Assembly (NCBI GenBank): GCA_021730945.1
Contig: JAKFYH010000013.1
Span: 124,001 to 188,000 of the forward strand
Reading direction: 5' to 3'
From: Acidobacteriota bacterium
GTDB lineage: Bacteria > Acidobacteriota > Vicinamibacteria > Vicinamibacterales > UBA2999
Length of the DNA: 64,000 nt
The position numbers were made by a program, and so were the translations under genes. Shown here piece after piece: positions 18,301-26,882 of this stretch. Position 1 is the stretch's first letter, and each line of letters opens with the position of its first letter. A model generated the notes under the pieces. It was not told where the DNA came from. It searched no databases and saw only the letters and a program-made list of their open reading frames with translations.

Positions 18301-21300
18301 CGGGGCCAAACGCAGCCGCGGGCCACATCCGCCTGGCCAGATCGACCGCTGGTGGCATGCGCTGCGACGCCTGGTCGACGCTCTCGCGCAACTCGGGGAA
18401 GTAGAGCGCCAGCGACCGCCCCATCCCCGGGTGCTGGCTCCCCTGTCCGGGAAAGACGAACGCCAGGTCGCCACGCGGCGGGCCGGCCGCGAGAAACACG
18501 CCTTTCGACGGCGCGAGCTGGCCGGGCTCGCTCTCTTTCAGCCGGCGAATGCCGGCGCGCAGTTCATCAAGTGAAGTGGCGACCATCGCGGCGCGCCACG
18601 GCGCGTCAGCCTTGGCCTCGACCAGCGACACGTAGGCCAGATCGCGGAAAGCAAACGCGGCCGGGCGGCCGTCGTTCGGTGCCGCCGCCAGGTAGGCCGC
18701 CGCCCGATCGAGCCGATCCAGTTGGCGATGCAGGCCGCCGCGATCGTCGGCGCCGATCACGAACAGCTCGCACGGCCACAGCGTCGCGCCAGGCGCCGCG
18801 CCGGCACCCGTCGGCCGATGTTCTTCGACCACCGCGTGATAGTTGGTGCCGCCAAACCCGAACGCGCTGGCGCCGGCGCGGCGTGGCGCCGTACCGGCCA
18901 GCCAGGGCGTGGCCTCAGCCAGCAAGTACATCGGCTGATCGCCGCCGGCCACCGCGGGCAGTGGCGAGGTCACTCCGGCATGCGGCGGCAACACCCGATG
19001 GTGCAGCGACAGCACCGCCTTCATCAGTGCCACCATGCCGGCAGCGATGCGAGTGTGGCCGACCAGGCTCTTGACCGATCCCACCGCGCACGACTCGCCG
19101 CCCGACCCGGCGGTGCGCAGCAGCCGGCTTAACGTCTCGGTCTCGGCGGCATCGCCGAGCGCCGTGCCGGTGCCATGCGCCTCGTACAGTCCGAGCGACG
19201 CCGGATCGACGCCGGCGCGGGCGTAGGCCCGATCGAGCGCTACGCTCTGCCCGGTCGACTTGGGCGCGGTCATGCTCAGGCCGCGGCCGTCGCTCGACGC
19301 CGCCACGCTCTTGATCACGCCGTAGACGCGATCGCCGTCACGCTCGGCATCGGCCAGCCGCTTGAGCACCATCGCCACGCCGCCCTCGGCAATGACGATG
19401 CCGTCGGCGCCGCGGTCGAAGACATCGGCGCGCCCCCGCGGCGACAAGGCGCGGGTGTGGCTGAAGCCCATGAAGGTCTGCGTCGACATTTCGAAATCGA
19501 ATCCGCCGGCCAGGGCCATGTCGGAGCGGCCATCGGCTACTTCGCGCACGGCCACATCGAGTGCGGCCAGCGACGAGGCGCAGGCGGCATCGGTGGTGAG
19601 GTTGGGGCCGCCAAGATCGAACCGGTTGGCCACCCGGCCGGCGACGACGTTGGCAAGCAGCCCGGGATAACTCTCCTCGGTCCACTCGGGCAGCCGGCGC
19701 CGCATCGCTTCGTCAATCGGCCCGACGATCAAGGGCAGCGCGGCGCGCGCCATGTACATCTGCTCGAGGTCACCGGTGTTGCCGACCGCGAACACGACGG
19801 CGGTGCGCTCACGCAGGGCGGCGGGCGGCCGCGCGTCGGCGTAGCCGGCATCGATCAGGGCGCGGCGTGAAATTTCGAGCGCCAGCAGTTGGGGCGGCGT
19901 AATCGCGCGCAGCGAGTTGGGCGGAATGCCGAACCCGGTGGGGTCGAAGCCGATCGCATCGACGAACCCGCCCCACTTGGAGGCGACGCGGTCGCGCGCG
20001 CCGGCACGGGCATCGTAGAGCAGCCGGTAGTCCCAGCGCTCGCGGGGAATCTCGGTGATGGCGTTGCGGCGATCGAGGACGTTACGCCAGAACGTGCCGG
20101 GATCGCGGGCGCCGGGGACCAGGCAGGCCATGCCGACAATGGCGACGTCGGCAGGCTGTGGCGGCTCCATCACTCGAGCGACCGGCGCCGATAGAAACGC
20201 CTGCAATCGCGCGGTGGAGCCGTCCGACACCTCGGTGTGCAAGGCGGCGATCGTGGTGATGCGATCGCGGCATGCCGCCACCTGGCCCAGCATGAACAAG
20301 CCGTCGGCATGCTGGCGCGCGGCGTCGACCTCCACCAGCCGATCGCCCTGCCGGGCCAGGCCCTTTGACGCAATCCGCGAGCGGCCCAGCACCAGTTGGT
20401 CGAGCGCACTGGACAGCTCGTCGCTGCCCAGTCCCGACTGGGCGAGCGCCTGGCGCTCGCGCGCGAAGTGATCGATGAAGGGCGTGGCGGCGCAGCGAAT
20501 GACATGCCCGGGCCCGGTCTCAATGGTGGCGGTGGTCTCGCTGGTCAACGCCTCATGCTGGAAGCCGGGCGTAATGGCGCCGCACGCCACCGCTTCTTCG
20601 GTAAACAGGTAGGCGGTCCCCATCAACGCGCCGACCTGCACGCCGGCCGCGGCCAGTGGCGCCGCGAGTGCCGACACCATGGCGGCCGATCGATCGTCGT
20701 GAATGCCGCCGGCGAACAGCACCTGGGTGGCCGCGGCATCGGCCGCCGGCAGCCGCTCGATCAGCGTGTCGACCGCGTAGTCCCACAGCGCGAAGCTATG
20801 AAGCGGCCCGACGTGACCGCCGCATTCGCCGCCCTCGAAGACGAAACGGCGCGCGCCCTGCGCCAGGAACACCGGCAGCAGCGGCGCCGGGACATGGAGG
20901 AACGTGCCGATACCGGCGGCTTCAAGGTCGGCGGCCTGATCGGGACGGCCACCGGCAATCAGCGCGAACGGGGGACGCGCGTGCCGCACGGCCGCGAGTT
21001 GTTCCTGGCGCAGAGGGTTGGGCACGAAGCCAAGGATGCCGACACCCCAGGGCCGGCCTTCGAGGCGCGCCGCCGTCGCGGTCAGCAGGCTCGCCACGTC
21101 GGGACCGCGCAAGAGCGCCAGGGCCAGCATCGGCAACCCGCCGCCGCCGGCGACCGCCGCGGCAAAAGCCTCGGTGTCGCTCACCCGCGTCATCGGTCCC
21201 TGCACGATCGGCACGCGCGTGCCGAGCGCCTGCGCGAGCGGAGCATGCGTGGCCAGCGGCAACAGCCGCGCCGCGGCCGACAGGTGCTCCGGGATGGCCG

Positions 21301-22246
21301 CCTGCACCGCGCGCACCAACCGCGCGACCGTGCGGTAGCGATCGGCTGCGGCGCTCGCGCGTGCGCTGGCTTCGCCGATCGGCCAGGCCGTGTCGGCCGG
21401 ATCACCCCACGCCACCATCTGGCCGACCGCGCGCATCCACTCGGCCGAGGCCATCGCATCGCCGGTCGCCGACAACGCTTCGGCGGTGGCCTTCAAGGTC
21501 CGCGACGCGTCTGATTCGTGGCGATCGATGACGCGCACGGCATGGCCGAGGTCGCTGCCCACCCGCACCGTGTCGGTGTGCGACACCTTCGCCAACAGGT
21601 GCCGCCAGCGTGGCGGCAGGGGCGACTCCCGCAGCAACAGCACCACATCGTCCAGGATCACGCCGTGGGCGCCGGCCGCCGCGCACGCCGCGGCGCTGTG
21701 CAGACCGATGCCGCCGCGAACCAGGAACGGGCGATCGAGCGCGGCGAGGCGTTGGGCCAGCACGAAAGACGACTCGCGCCCGGCGTGACCGCCGCACTCG
21801 GCGCCGCGCGCGGCCCAGCCGGCGAATGCCAGTGAGGCCGCGACCGCGTGCGTCTCGGCGCTGTCGCCAACCTCAAGCCAGATTTCGCGGCCCGGCGAGG
21901 CCAGCGACGTCAACATGGCCGGCAGCGACGCGGCCGTCCATTGATCGAGCAGCACCCAGTGCGGCCGGACCGCCAGGGCGGCCAGCCACTGCGGATGATC
22001 GGCGGCTTGCGCGGCGGTCAGCCGCAGGCCGACGGCGGCGCGATCGATCGGCGGGGTGGCGGCAGCGGCGTGGAGATTGCGCAGCACCGTCTCGGTGCAG
22101 GCGGCGGGCGCGTGGACCGCATCGAGAATGCCGATGCCACCGGCGCGCGCGGTTTCGATCGCGACGGCTGCATGGGCAAGGCCGGCCGGCGACAAGGTGG
22201 CGCACAACGACGAGCTGATCCGCTTCGGTTGGGTGATCGATAACAC
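15350..22246 (-). CDS. Large synthase: NMO-type FMN domains, KS, AT, ACP, KR
   Basis: About 2298 residues. Residues 1-690 hold two nitronate-monooxygenase/PfaD-like barrel segments; the second has VPIVQGPMTRVSD and the FMN-binding FEGGECGGHVGP near 465. A ketosynthase follows from about 697 with active-site Cys889 (DAACASSLA), His in EAHGTGTALG and SVKSLVGHT. The acyltransferase has FVFPGQGSQ near 1265 and GHSFGE with Ser1360. The carrier motif DLGIDSIK places Ser1759, and a ketoreductase from about 2045 has VATGGARGV and catalytic-type Tyr2204 in DYAAANE. The DSIK carrier and NMO domain recall PUFA synthases (PfaA/PfaD), here fused. GTG 22246 is chosen, with GGAG 11 nt upstream; a longer frame to 22990 is antisense to the next gene. 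Confidence 0.85.
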   Translation of the reverse strand: MLSITQPKRISSSLCATLSPAGLAHAAVAIETARAGGIGILDAVHAPAACTETVLRNLHAAAATPPIDRAAVGLRLTAAQAADHPQWLAALAVRPHWVLLDQWTAASLPAMLTSLASPGREIWLEVGDSAETHAVAASLAFAGWAARGAECGGHAGRESSFVLAQRLAALDRPFLVRGGIGLHSAAACAAAGAHGVILDDVVLLLRESPLPPRWRHLLAKVSHTDTVRVGSDLGHAVRVIDRHESDASRTLKATAEALSATGDAMASAEWMRAVGQMVAWGDPADTAWPIGEASARASAAADRYRTVARLVRAVQAAIPEHLSAAARLLPLATHAPLAQALGTRVPIVQGPMTRVSDTEAFAAAVAGGGGLPMLALALLRGPDVASLLTATAARLEGRPWGVGILGFVPNPLRQEQLAAVRHARPPFALIAGGRPDQAADLEAAGIGTFLHVPAPLLPVFLAQGARRFVFEGGECGGHVGPLHSFALWDYAVDTLIERLPAADAAATQVLFAGGIHDDRSAAMVSALAAPLAAAGVQVGALMGTAYLFTEEAVACGAITPGFQHEALTSETTATIETGPGHVIRCAATPFIDHFARERQALAQSGLGSDELSSALDQLVLGRSRIASKGLARQGDRLVEVDAARQHADGLFMLGQVAACRDRITTIAALHTEVSDGSTARLQAFLSAPVARVMEPPQPADVAIVGMACLVPGARDPGTFWRNVLDRRNAITEIPRERWDYRLLYDARAGARDRVASKWGGFVDAIGFDPTGFGIPPNSLRAITPPQLLALEISRRALIDAGYADARPPAALRERTAVVFAVGNTGDLEQMYMARAALPLIVGPIDEAMRRRLPEWTEESYPGLLANVVAGRVANRFDLGGPNLTTDAACASSLAALDVAVREVADGRSDMALAGGFDFEMSTQTFMGFSHTRALSPRGRADVFDRGADGIVIAEGGVAMVLKRLADAERDGDRVYGVIKSVAASSDGRGLSMTAPKSTGQSVALDRAYARAGVDPASLGLYEAHGTGTALGDAAETETLSRLLRTAGSGGESCAVGSVKSLVGHTRIAAGMVALMKAVLSLHHRVLPPHAGVTSPLPAVAGGDQPMYLLAEATPWLAGTAPRRAGASAFGFGGTNYHAVVEEHRPTGAGAAPGATLWPCELFVIGADDRGGLHRQLDRLDRAAAYLAAAPNDGRPAAFAFRDLAYVSLVEAKADAPWRAAMVATSLDELRAGIRRLKESEPGQLAPSKGVFLAAGPPRGDLAFVFPGQGSQHPGMGRSLALYFPELRESVDQASQRMPPAVDLARRMWPAAAFGPDQESDQQRKLSETAVAQPAIGALSCGCLDVALRLGLRPSALAGHSFGELVALHAAGSLDRPALVDLAIARGQAMAAADAGAMAMLPLDAAGATTYLDAAAGVVLANINGPSQVVISGPAAAVEQAAERARADGHHAVLLPVSGAFHSPLMRAARASLAEAVARVSWSAPAVPVYGNADGAPYPAAGDAIAARLCDHLEQPVNFVAQIESMYAAGVRVFLELGPGRVMTGLVRRILGGRPAVALACGEDLRAFLDVAAALFIEGQATNLPALHRDRDPRWMDLDRLPEPQPAPPWWIDGGHAWPAGSRQRSSGVDPFLTVETALTAMPIAAVPDVPLPPPGSGTPLVEFYREYEQTMRRFLDQQERMLGHVLGMTEGAVPVVPVAPQVPLVASIAPAPIAPAGDRPGDRGTLLGRLVRIVGDRTGYTEDAIGTDLDLEADLGIDSIKRIEVITTFAQSLPEADGRRLQTELDRLTRLRTLGAIADASALALGGSLAAPAAAPQAGACDRFVIQVAPGDGARSAPRSLHGLHLLIEDRLGVSVLVAQALREAGAIVVSIPAGLSADADRLAAHLADATARAGRVRGLIDLAALGRAAVEGADDWWPEVAATTGNLFRVLKPAAADLDAGGGVVVSVTALGGRWGRDPHRPGAELAAGCHGLLRSFAREYPDVRALVVDVDESESPDAIARQVIGEFLSPDDQEAGWRGGRRFVPVTQAAPIAVSGADAGWRPQAGWVVVATGGARGVTAEVCHELAAPGVRFVLIGRPRGDGAAAGDAAEAERDRAVSRLRAAGAEVELLAVDVGDPAAFGQAIDDVYRRYGRIDGVLHGAGVINDQRFELKPESALVPIFRAKVGGAWTLARHLKPEGLRWVVLFGSVSGRFGNPGQTDYAAANEVLNRLAWRMSAAWPDTRVRAINWGPWRGLGMMSESTLALVQARGIHPITPEAGRRFVLDELSAGANGVVEVIAGHGPWASRTLAVTPRS

Positions 22247-22339
22247 GGGTAGCCGGACTCCGCCTCTGTCAACCTTGAAAACCGGGAGCCTCAGTGTAAC
22301 CCGGTTGACCTGAGCGAGGCGGTCGCGAACAATACGTGG

Positions 22340-23191
22340 ATGATTTACCCGTTCAATCGCGGAGCGCGGCTCCTGGTCGGCCTGATCGCGCTCGGTGTGA
22401 TGCTCGCGCGGCCCGCAGCAGCGCAGAGTCCTGGCAGCAGCGAAACCAGCACCGACCAGACCCTGGCCCAGGACCTGGCGTCGGCGCCGGCACCCGGGAA
22501 GAGCTCTGTGTCTATCACGGTGGGCGGACAGATCCAGCAGGGCCGTACCGAAACCAAGGGCATGAAGGTGGACGGCATCTTTGCGCACTCGACCCAGCGC
22601 AAGGATCTGATCCGCCTCGATGCCGAGATTGATTACGCGCGCTACCGGCCGGCGGCCGGTGAAGATGAACTGGTGGTCGAGAACAGTCAGCAGGCCACGC
22701 TGTTCTACCTGCGGCCGCAGCACAAGCGGCTGTACTTGTTCGGCTCCACCGCCTGGCGGCGCGACATGATCGTCGGCCTCAACTACCGGGCCTACGCCGA
22801 GGCGGGCGCCGGCACGGTGGTCGTCGCACGGGCCAACGTGGACTCGTTCATCGGCCTCTCCTACGCCCTCGGCCGCGAGCACCGGCCGCACACCAATCAG
22901 GGCGCGGCGGTCTCGGACATCGGCATTCTCCAGAACTTCCATTGGCGCATCAGCGACATCATGGGCATTGAGGAGTGGTTCAAAGGGCACCTGCAGGTGA
23001 CCGACAGCGACGACCAGACCTACACCTTTAACGTGTCACTCATGAGCAAATTGACCAAGTACGCGGGCTTGAAGATCTACTACAAGCGCCAGTACGACGC
23101 CCTGACCCCGCCCACGGTGTCGAACCTGCAAAACGAGATCGGCATGGGTGTGCAGATCAATTTCAAGCCGGCCGCAACGGCCAAACCCTAG
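22340..23191 (+). CDS. DUF481-like outer-membrane protein
   Basis: 283 residues with a signal peptide ending near PAAAQ. The mature part is a run of amphipathic strands (VSITVGGQIQQG, LIRLDAEIDYARY, FYLRPQHKRLYLFG, GLNYRAYAEAGAG, ending MGVQINFKP) of the kind seen in DUF481 salt-induced barrels. It is transcribed away from the large synthase. TTGACC (22305-22310), a 17-nt spacer and AACAAT (22328-22333) are followed by the ATG six nucleotides later, with no Shine-Dalgarno, so the mRNA may be leaderless. Function unknown beyond an outer-membrane location, which is inferred. Confidence 0.7.
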   Translation: MIYPFNRGARLLVGLIALGVMLARPAAAQSPGSSETSTDQTLAQDLASAPAPGKSSVSITVGGQIQQGRTETKGMKVDGIFAHSTQRKDLIRLDAEIDYARYRPAAGEDELVVENSQQATLFYLRPQHKRLYLFGSTAWRRDMIVGLNYRAYAEAGAGTVVVARANVDSFIGLSYALGREHRPHTNQGAAVSDIGILQNFHWRISDIMGIEEWFKGHLQVTDSDDQTYTFNVSLMSKLTKYAGLKIYYKRQYDALTPPTVSNLQNEIGMGVQINFKPAATAKP

Positions 23192-23260
23192 CAAACGCCG
23201 GGCTTGATACCGTGCAGTCCGGTCGTTGACCGCCGGGGGGCGCACGTCTATACTTGGCCC

Positions 23261-23536
23261 ATGATTCTCCCAATCGTTGGCAGACTGAGCATGAAGTCGT
23301 TCTGGGCGGGCACGGCGGTCGCGGCCGTTGGCGCCGCTGTCGCCAGGCCGTTACTGGTGGGCACGATCCGGGCCGGCTACGAAGTGAAGGACGTCGTGGG
23401 TAGCGCCTGGGACAAGGCCAAGGCCGAGGTTGACTCGCTGAACGCCGAAGCCGTCTCGGGCCGCCGCGCCGACGCCGAGATCGAAGCGCTGCGGGCGGAG
23501 AACGCGACGCTCAAGGCTCAGCTCACCAAGAAGTAG
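23261..23536 (+). CDS. DUF5132-like helical membrane-associated protein
   Basis: 91 residues. A hydrophobic Ala/Gly segment (about 11-25) leads into ARPLLVGTIRAGYEVKD and a charged, coiled-coil-like tail rich in Glu and Ala. This resembles DUF5132 proteins, which occur beside metal-transport ATPases and carry a conserved RP-x5-G turn. A TATACT hexamer at 23249-23254 ends six nucleotides before the ATG and no Shine-Dalgarno is present, suggesting a leaderless start; ATG 23291 is an alternative. A similar short protein is encoded at 24455-24751, next to the ABC exporter. Confidence 0.65.
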   Translation: MILPIVGRLSMKSFWAGTAVAAVGAAVARPLLVGTIRAGYEVKDVVGSAWDKAKAEVDSLNAEAVSGRRADAEIEALRAENATLKAQLTKK

Positions 23537-23568
23537 CCCGCCGAAGCAGGCGCCGGTTCCTGTCGCAG

Positions 23569-23594
23569 CACGAAGGCCTTCGCGCGCCTTCGTG
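23569..23594. repeat. CACGAAGG-family inverted repeat (short form)
   Basis: CACGAAGGC (23569-23577) pairs perfectly with GCCTTCGTG (23586-23594) across an 8-nt loop, in the 71-nt gap between the DUF5132-like and DUF1523-like genes. The arm shares CACGAAGG with the larger inverted repeats at 51535-51614 and 56644-56720. It could also act as a transcription-attenuating hairpin, though no T-run follows. Confidence 0.6.
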
Positions 23595-23607
23595 ACTGCT
23601 GTACCCC

Positions 23608-24450
23608 ATGTCACACGACACTACGCAGGCCAGTCATGCGGGCGGCGCCATCACCCCGGGTGATGGCGACCCCATGTACATCCGCGCCGAGCGGCTGGCC
23701 GCGGGTATTGAGCACGCCTTCATCGAAGTCTGGCGGTTCCTCCGCTTCCTGACGTTCATCGTCTTTCTGGCGCTGGCGATCCTCAACTTCTGGCTCTGGG
23801 TCTTGTCGGCCGCGCTTGGCCTGGTCCGGCTGCTGATCAACGCCTTGATGGTCGGGCTGCTCTGGATTTCAGGGGGCACCCCGCCGCGTTCCGGCCCGCC
23901 GGCCCCGAACGTCACGGTCGCCATCCAGCGCGACCTCGATGCGCTGTGGCAGTCGCGGCTGGTGGCCTACGAAAATCTCGCCCGGCCGCTCGCCCGCCAC
24001 TGGGTCGGCGCCCAGCACGTGATGCGCATGTTCTGGCACTGGGGCGCCGGCCGCAAGGCCACCGCCGTGTTGTTCGCGCTGCTGTTCATCGCCATGCCGG
24101 CCGCCTATGTGATCCCGCGGCCCAACTACGTGCAGGTGACCGACGACAACGCGGTGCACTACGACGAGGACGGCAAGGTCAGCTACCTCATTCACACCAC
24201 CGACCTTGAGACGAATGGGTTGACCCGCGAGTATCGCAACGAAGATGCGTGGTGGCTTGGGAAGATCAATTCCCAGGGCCTCAAGAGCCAGTTGCAGCCG
24301 GGCAAGAACTACAAGTTCTGGGTGGTGGGAATCCGCTGGTACTACAAGCCGCGGATGTTCCCGAACATCATCTCGGCCATCGAGGTCGACGAGACCGGCG
24401 CCACGATCGACCGTCCCAGCCGCCTGGCTGCGCCGCCAGCGCCGAAATAA
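23608..24450 (+). CDS. Membrane protein with DUF1523-like C-terminal region
   Basis: 280 residues. One or two membrane segments lie at about 45-85 (FLRFLTFIVFLALAILNFWL and a following hydrophobic stretch) and one at about 150-170. The soluble C-terminus has VSYLIHTTDLETNG, EYRNEDAWWLGK and WYYKPRMFPNIISA. The YRNED plus FPN pattern resembles DUF1523, a family of unknown role. It is followed by the convergent DUF5132-like gene. No catalytic motif is visible and function is unknown. Confidence 0.6.
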   Translation: MSHDTTQASHAGGAITPGDGDPMYIRAERLAAGIEHAFIEVWRFLRFLTFIVFLALAILNFWLWVLSAALGLVRLLINALMVGLLWISGGTPPRSGPPAPNVTVAIQRDLDALWQSRLVAYENLARPLARHWVGAQHVMRMFWHWGAGRKATAVLFALLFIAMPAAYVIPRPNYVQVTDDNAVHYDEDGKVSYLIHTTDLETNGLTREYRNEDAWWLGKINSQGLKSQLQPGKNYKFWVVGIRWYYKPRMFPNIISAIEVDETGATIDRPSRLAAPPAPK

Positions 24451-24454
24451 CTTC

Positions 24455-24751
24455 TCAGGATGCCGGCGGAGCCGGAGGCGGGGGCTGGGGCGGAGCGCTG
24501 GCCGCGGCCCGGGCGGCCTCGGCGGCGCGAGCCGCCTCGAAGGCCACCTGCGCATCGCGCTGCGCCTTGGCTTCGGCCGCGGCATCCTCGATGTTCTCGC
24601 GCACCTGGGCGGTCAACCGCTTGGTTTCGTCCACCGTCATCAACGTCGCCCGAATCGCCTCGACAAACAACGGGCGCAGCAACGGGCGCACAACCGGCGA
24701 CAAGAAGACGCCGAGCAGGAACGCAAGCAGCAAGAACAGGAAATCAGTCAC
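24455..24751 (-). CDS. DUF5132-like helical membrane-associated protein
   Basis: 98 residues from GTG 24751. A strong hydrophobic segment (FLFLLLAFLLGVFL, residues 3-16) is followed by SPVVRPLLRPLFVEAIRATL and a long charged helix, then a Pro/Ala-rich tail. The RPLL-x-IRA pattern matches the protein at 23261. ATG 24793 would add 14 low-complexity residues and is less likely. It is divergent from the ABC exporter with only 65 nt between starts, so the two may share control. Function unknown. Confidence 0.6.
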   Translation of the reverse strand: MTDFLFLLLAFLLGVFLSPVVRPLLRPLFVEAIRATLMTVDETKRLTAQVRENIEDAAAEAKAQRDAQVAFEAARAAEAARAAASAPPQPPPPAPPAS

Positions 24752-24816
24752 GGCTGGGCCGTCATCATGACAGCCTTCGCCGCCACCCGTCAATTGCCGT
24801 ATCCTGTGGTGCGCGC

Positions 24817-26880
24817 ATGCATGTTCTCCACTCGTTGCCCGGGCGCATCCGGTGGCACGTTCCCCTCCTGCTCGACAATCCCGCCCTGGCCGACACGCTG
24901 CGCCGGACGCTGTTGTCGATGCACGGCGTGCGCGGCGCCCGCACCGAGCCGCTGACCGGCAACGTGCTGCTGGAGTTCGAGACCACCCTTACTGAAGGCG
25001 GCGCGACCGACATTCTCGGTCAGGCGATGACACAGGCGCTGGTGGCGCCGCCGTCGACGGCCCTGGCGCTCCCCGGGGGCGTCGCTCCGCCCAGCAACCT
25101 GATGCGCCTGGTCGAGCGCGCCAAGGAGCACCATCCGCTGGCCCGCAAGATGATGGCGTCGGCGCTGATCAACCGACTGCTCGATTCGTCACCGCCCCTC
25201 CTGATCGGCAGCGGCATCGACATCGTCACCCGCGGACGATCGGGCCTGGTGGCCTGGATGGGCTTCAAGTCGGTGACCGGGCAGTTGCTGGGACTGGGCG
25301 GCATCGGCCTGGCGATGTGGGCGATCGACTCGGTGTTTGACTATGTCCATCGGACGAGCGCCGCTGAACTGGCCAACCGCGTGCGGCATGACCTGCGCAA
25401 CGACGTCTACGCCCAGTTGCAGCGGCTCGACGTCGCGCAGATCGAATCGAAGGATGTCGGCGAGTGGATGGCCCTGATCGAGGGCGACCTCGCCCGGATT
25501 CATGGCTTCATCAAGGACGGCAGCGATCCGCTGATCACGATCATCGCCAACGGCATCACCGCGGTCGGCACCTCGCTGACCTTGACACCGGCCTTCGCAC
25601 TGGCGCAATTTGCCACCATTCCGCCGGTGGCGCTGGCGTCGCATCACTTGCTGGGACCGCTGCGCGATCGCCTGATCATGGTCTACCGCGACTCCGACCG
25701 GTTGTCGTCGGTGCTGCACGGCAACGTCTCGAGCCTGGCCACCATCAACAGTTTCGGCACCCACGATGCCGAGTCGGCGCGCATCCGCGAAGCCGGTGAA
25801 CGGCAACTCGAGACCCTGCAGTCGGCCGACCAGTTGCAGTCGCTGTACGTGCCAACACTGACCATGATCGTCGGCACGGGCTTCATGTCGACCCTGGTCT
25901 GGGGCGGCCTGCAGGTGGACAAGGGATTGCTCGCGCCGGGCGCCTACAACATGGTGGCGACCACTCAACTGCGGATGCTTTCCGCGATTGGCCATTTCGG
26001 GGCCAGCATGCAGAACTACCAGCGCACGCAGGTGTCGCTCGACCGCATCTTCACGGTCCTCGACATGAAGCCCGACGTGATCAATCGCCCGGCGGCAGTG
26101 CCGATCTCGGGCCTCGCGCGCGAGATCGCGTTCAATCACGTCGGCTTCGGCTACGAGTCCGACCGGCAGGTGCTGCGCGATTTCCACATCACCTTTCCGG
26201 CCGGCAAGACCATTGGCATCGTCGGATCGAGCGGCGCCGGCAAGAGCACGGTGCTGAAGCTGCTGTCGCGCTTCTACGATGTCAGCGAAGGCGAGGTCAC
26301 CTACGACGGCGTCGACATCCGCGACCTGAAGCTCGAAGACCTGCACCGGACCATCGCCATGGTGTCGCAGGAGCTGGCGGTGTTTGCCGGTACCATCCGC
26401 GAGAACATCGCCTACGCCAGGCCCGACGCCAGCGACGAAGATGTCCGGCGGGCCGCCGACACCGCCGAGGCACACGACTTCATCAGCGCGCTGCCCCGTG
26501 GCTACGACACCACGATCGGCTACGGCGGGCATTCCCTCTCGGCCGGCCAGCGCCAGCGCGTGGCTATCGCCCGCGTGGTGCTGGCCAACCGGCCCATCCT
26601 CCTGTTCGACGAAGCGACCTCGGCGCTCGACTACCAGACCGAAGCGTCGGTGCAGCGCGGACTGCGCGAGGCGACCGTCGGCCGCACCACCATCATCGTT
26701 GCTCACCGGCTGTCGACCATCCGCCAGGCCGATCTGATCTACGTGCTCGATGACGGCCGGGTCAAGGAACGCGGCCGCCACGACGACCTGATCAAGACCG
26801 ACGGCATCTACGCCGCGATGTGGAAGGTGCAGACCGGCGAGCCGATTCCGGCCGCCAACGGCAACGGCGGCGCCCGCTAG
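24817..26880 (+). CDS. ABC exporter with N-terminal metal-associated-like domain
   Basis: 687 residues. Residues 1-60 (LHSLPGRIRWHVPLLL, then GVRGARTEPLTGNVLLEFE) match the HMA_2-like domain usually found at the front of P-type metal ATPases; no CxxC metal site is present. A six-helix exporter transmembrane domain follows (about 145-420), then the ATPase: Walker A GSSGAGKST near 470, HSLSAGQRQRV signature, and ILLFDEATSALD Walker B. Joining an HMA-like domain to an ABC exporter is unusual. The divergent DUF5132-like neighbour fits, since that family also accompanies metal ATPases. Substrate unknown; the fusion partner gene follows two nucleotides later. Confidence 0.82.
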   Translation: MHVLHSLPGRIRWHVPLLLDNPALADTLRRTLLSMHGVRGARTEPLTGNVLLEFETTLTEGGATDILGQAMTQALVAPPSTALALPGGVAPPSNLMRLVERAKEHHPLARKMMASALINRLLDSSPPLLIGSGIDIVTRGRSGLVAWMGFKSVTGQLLGLGGIGLAMWAIDSVFDYVHRTSAAELANRVRHDLRNDVYAQLQRLDVAQIESKDVGEWMALIEGDLARIHGFIKDGSDPLITIIANGITAVGTSLTLTPAFALAQFATIPPVALASHHLLGPLRDRLIMVYRDSDRLSSVLHGNVSSLATINSFGTHDAESARIREAGERQLETLQSADQLQSLYVPTLTMIVGTGFMSTLVWGGLQVDKGLLAPGAYNMVATTQLRMLSAIGHFGASMQNYQRTQVSLDRIFTVLDMKPDVINRPAAVPISGLAREIAFNHVGFGYESDRQVLRDFHITFPAGKTIGIVGSSGAGKSTVLKLLSRFYDVSEGEVTYDGVDIRDLKLEDLHRTIAMVSQELAVFAGTIRENIAYARPDASDEDVRRAADTAEAHDFISALPRGYDTTIGYGGHSLSAGQRQRVAIARVVLANRPILLFDEATSALDYQTEASVQRGLREATVGRTTIIVAHRLSTIRQADLIYVLDDGRVKERGRHDDLIKTDGIYAAMWKVQTGEPIPAANGNGGAR

Positions 26881-26882
26881 CC

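Noticed and set aside
22247-22990. 248-residue N-terminal extension of the large synthase
   Set aside because: The stretch is antisense to the DUF481-like gene, has no NMO similarity and no Shine-Dalgarno; GTG 22246 has GGAG and begins at the conserved block.
24455-24793. DUF5132-like gene starting at ATG 24793
   Set aside because: The first 14 residues are a low-complexity Gly/Asp stretch; the hydrophobic segment begins at GTG 24751.
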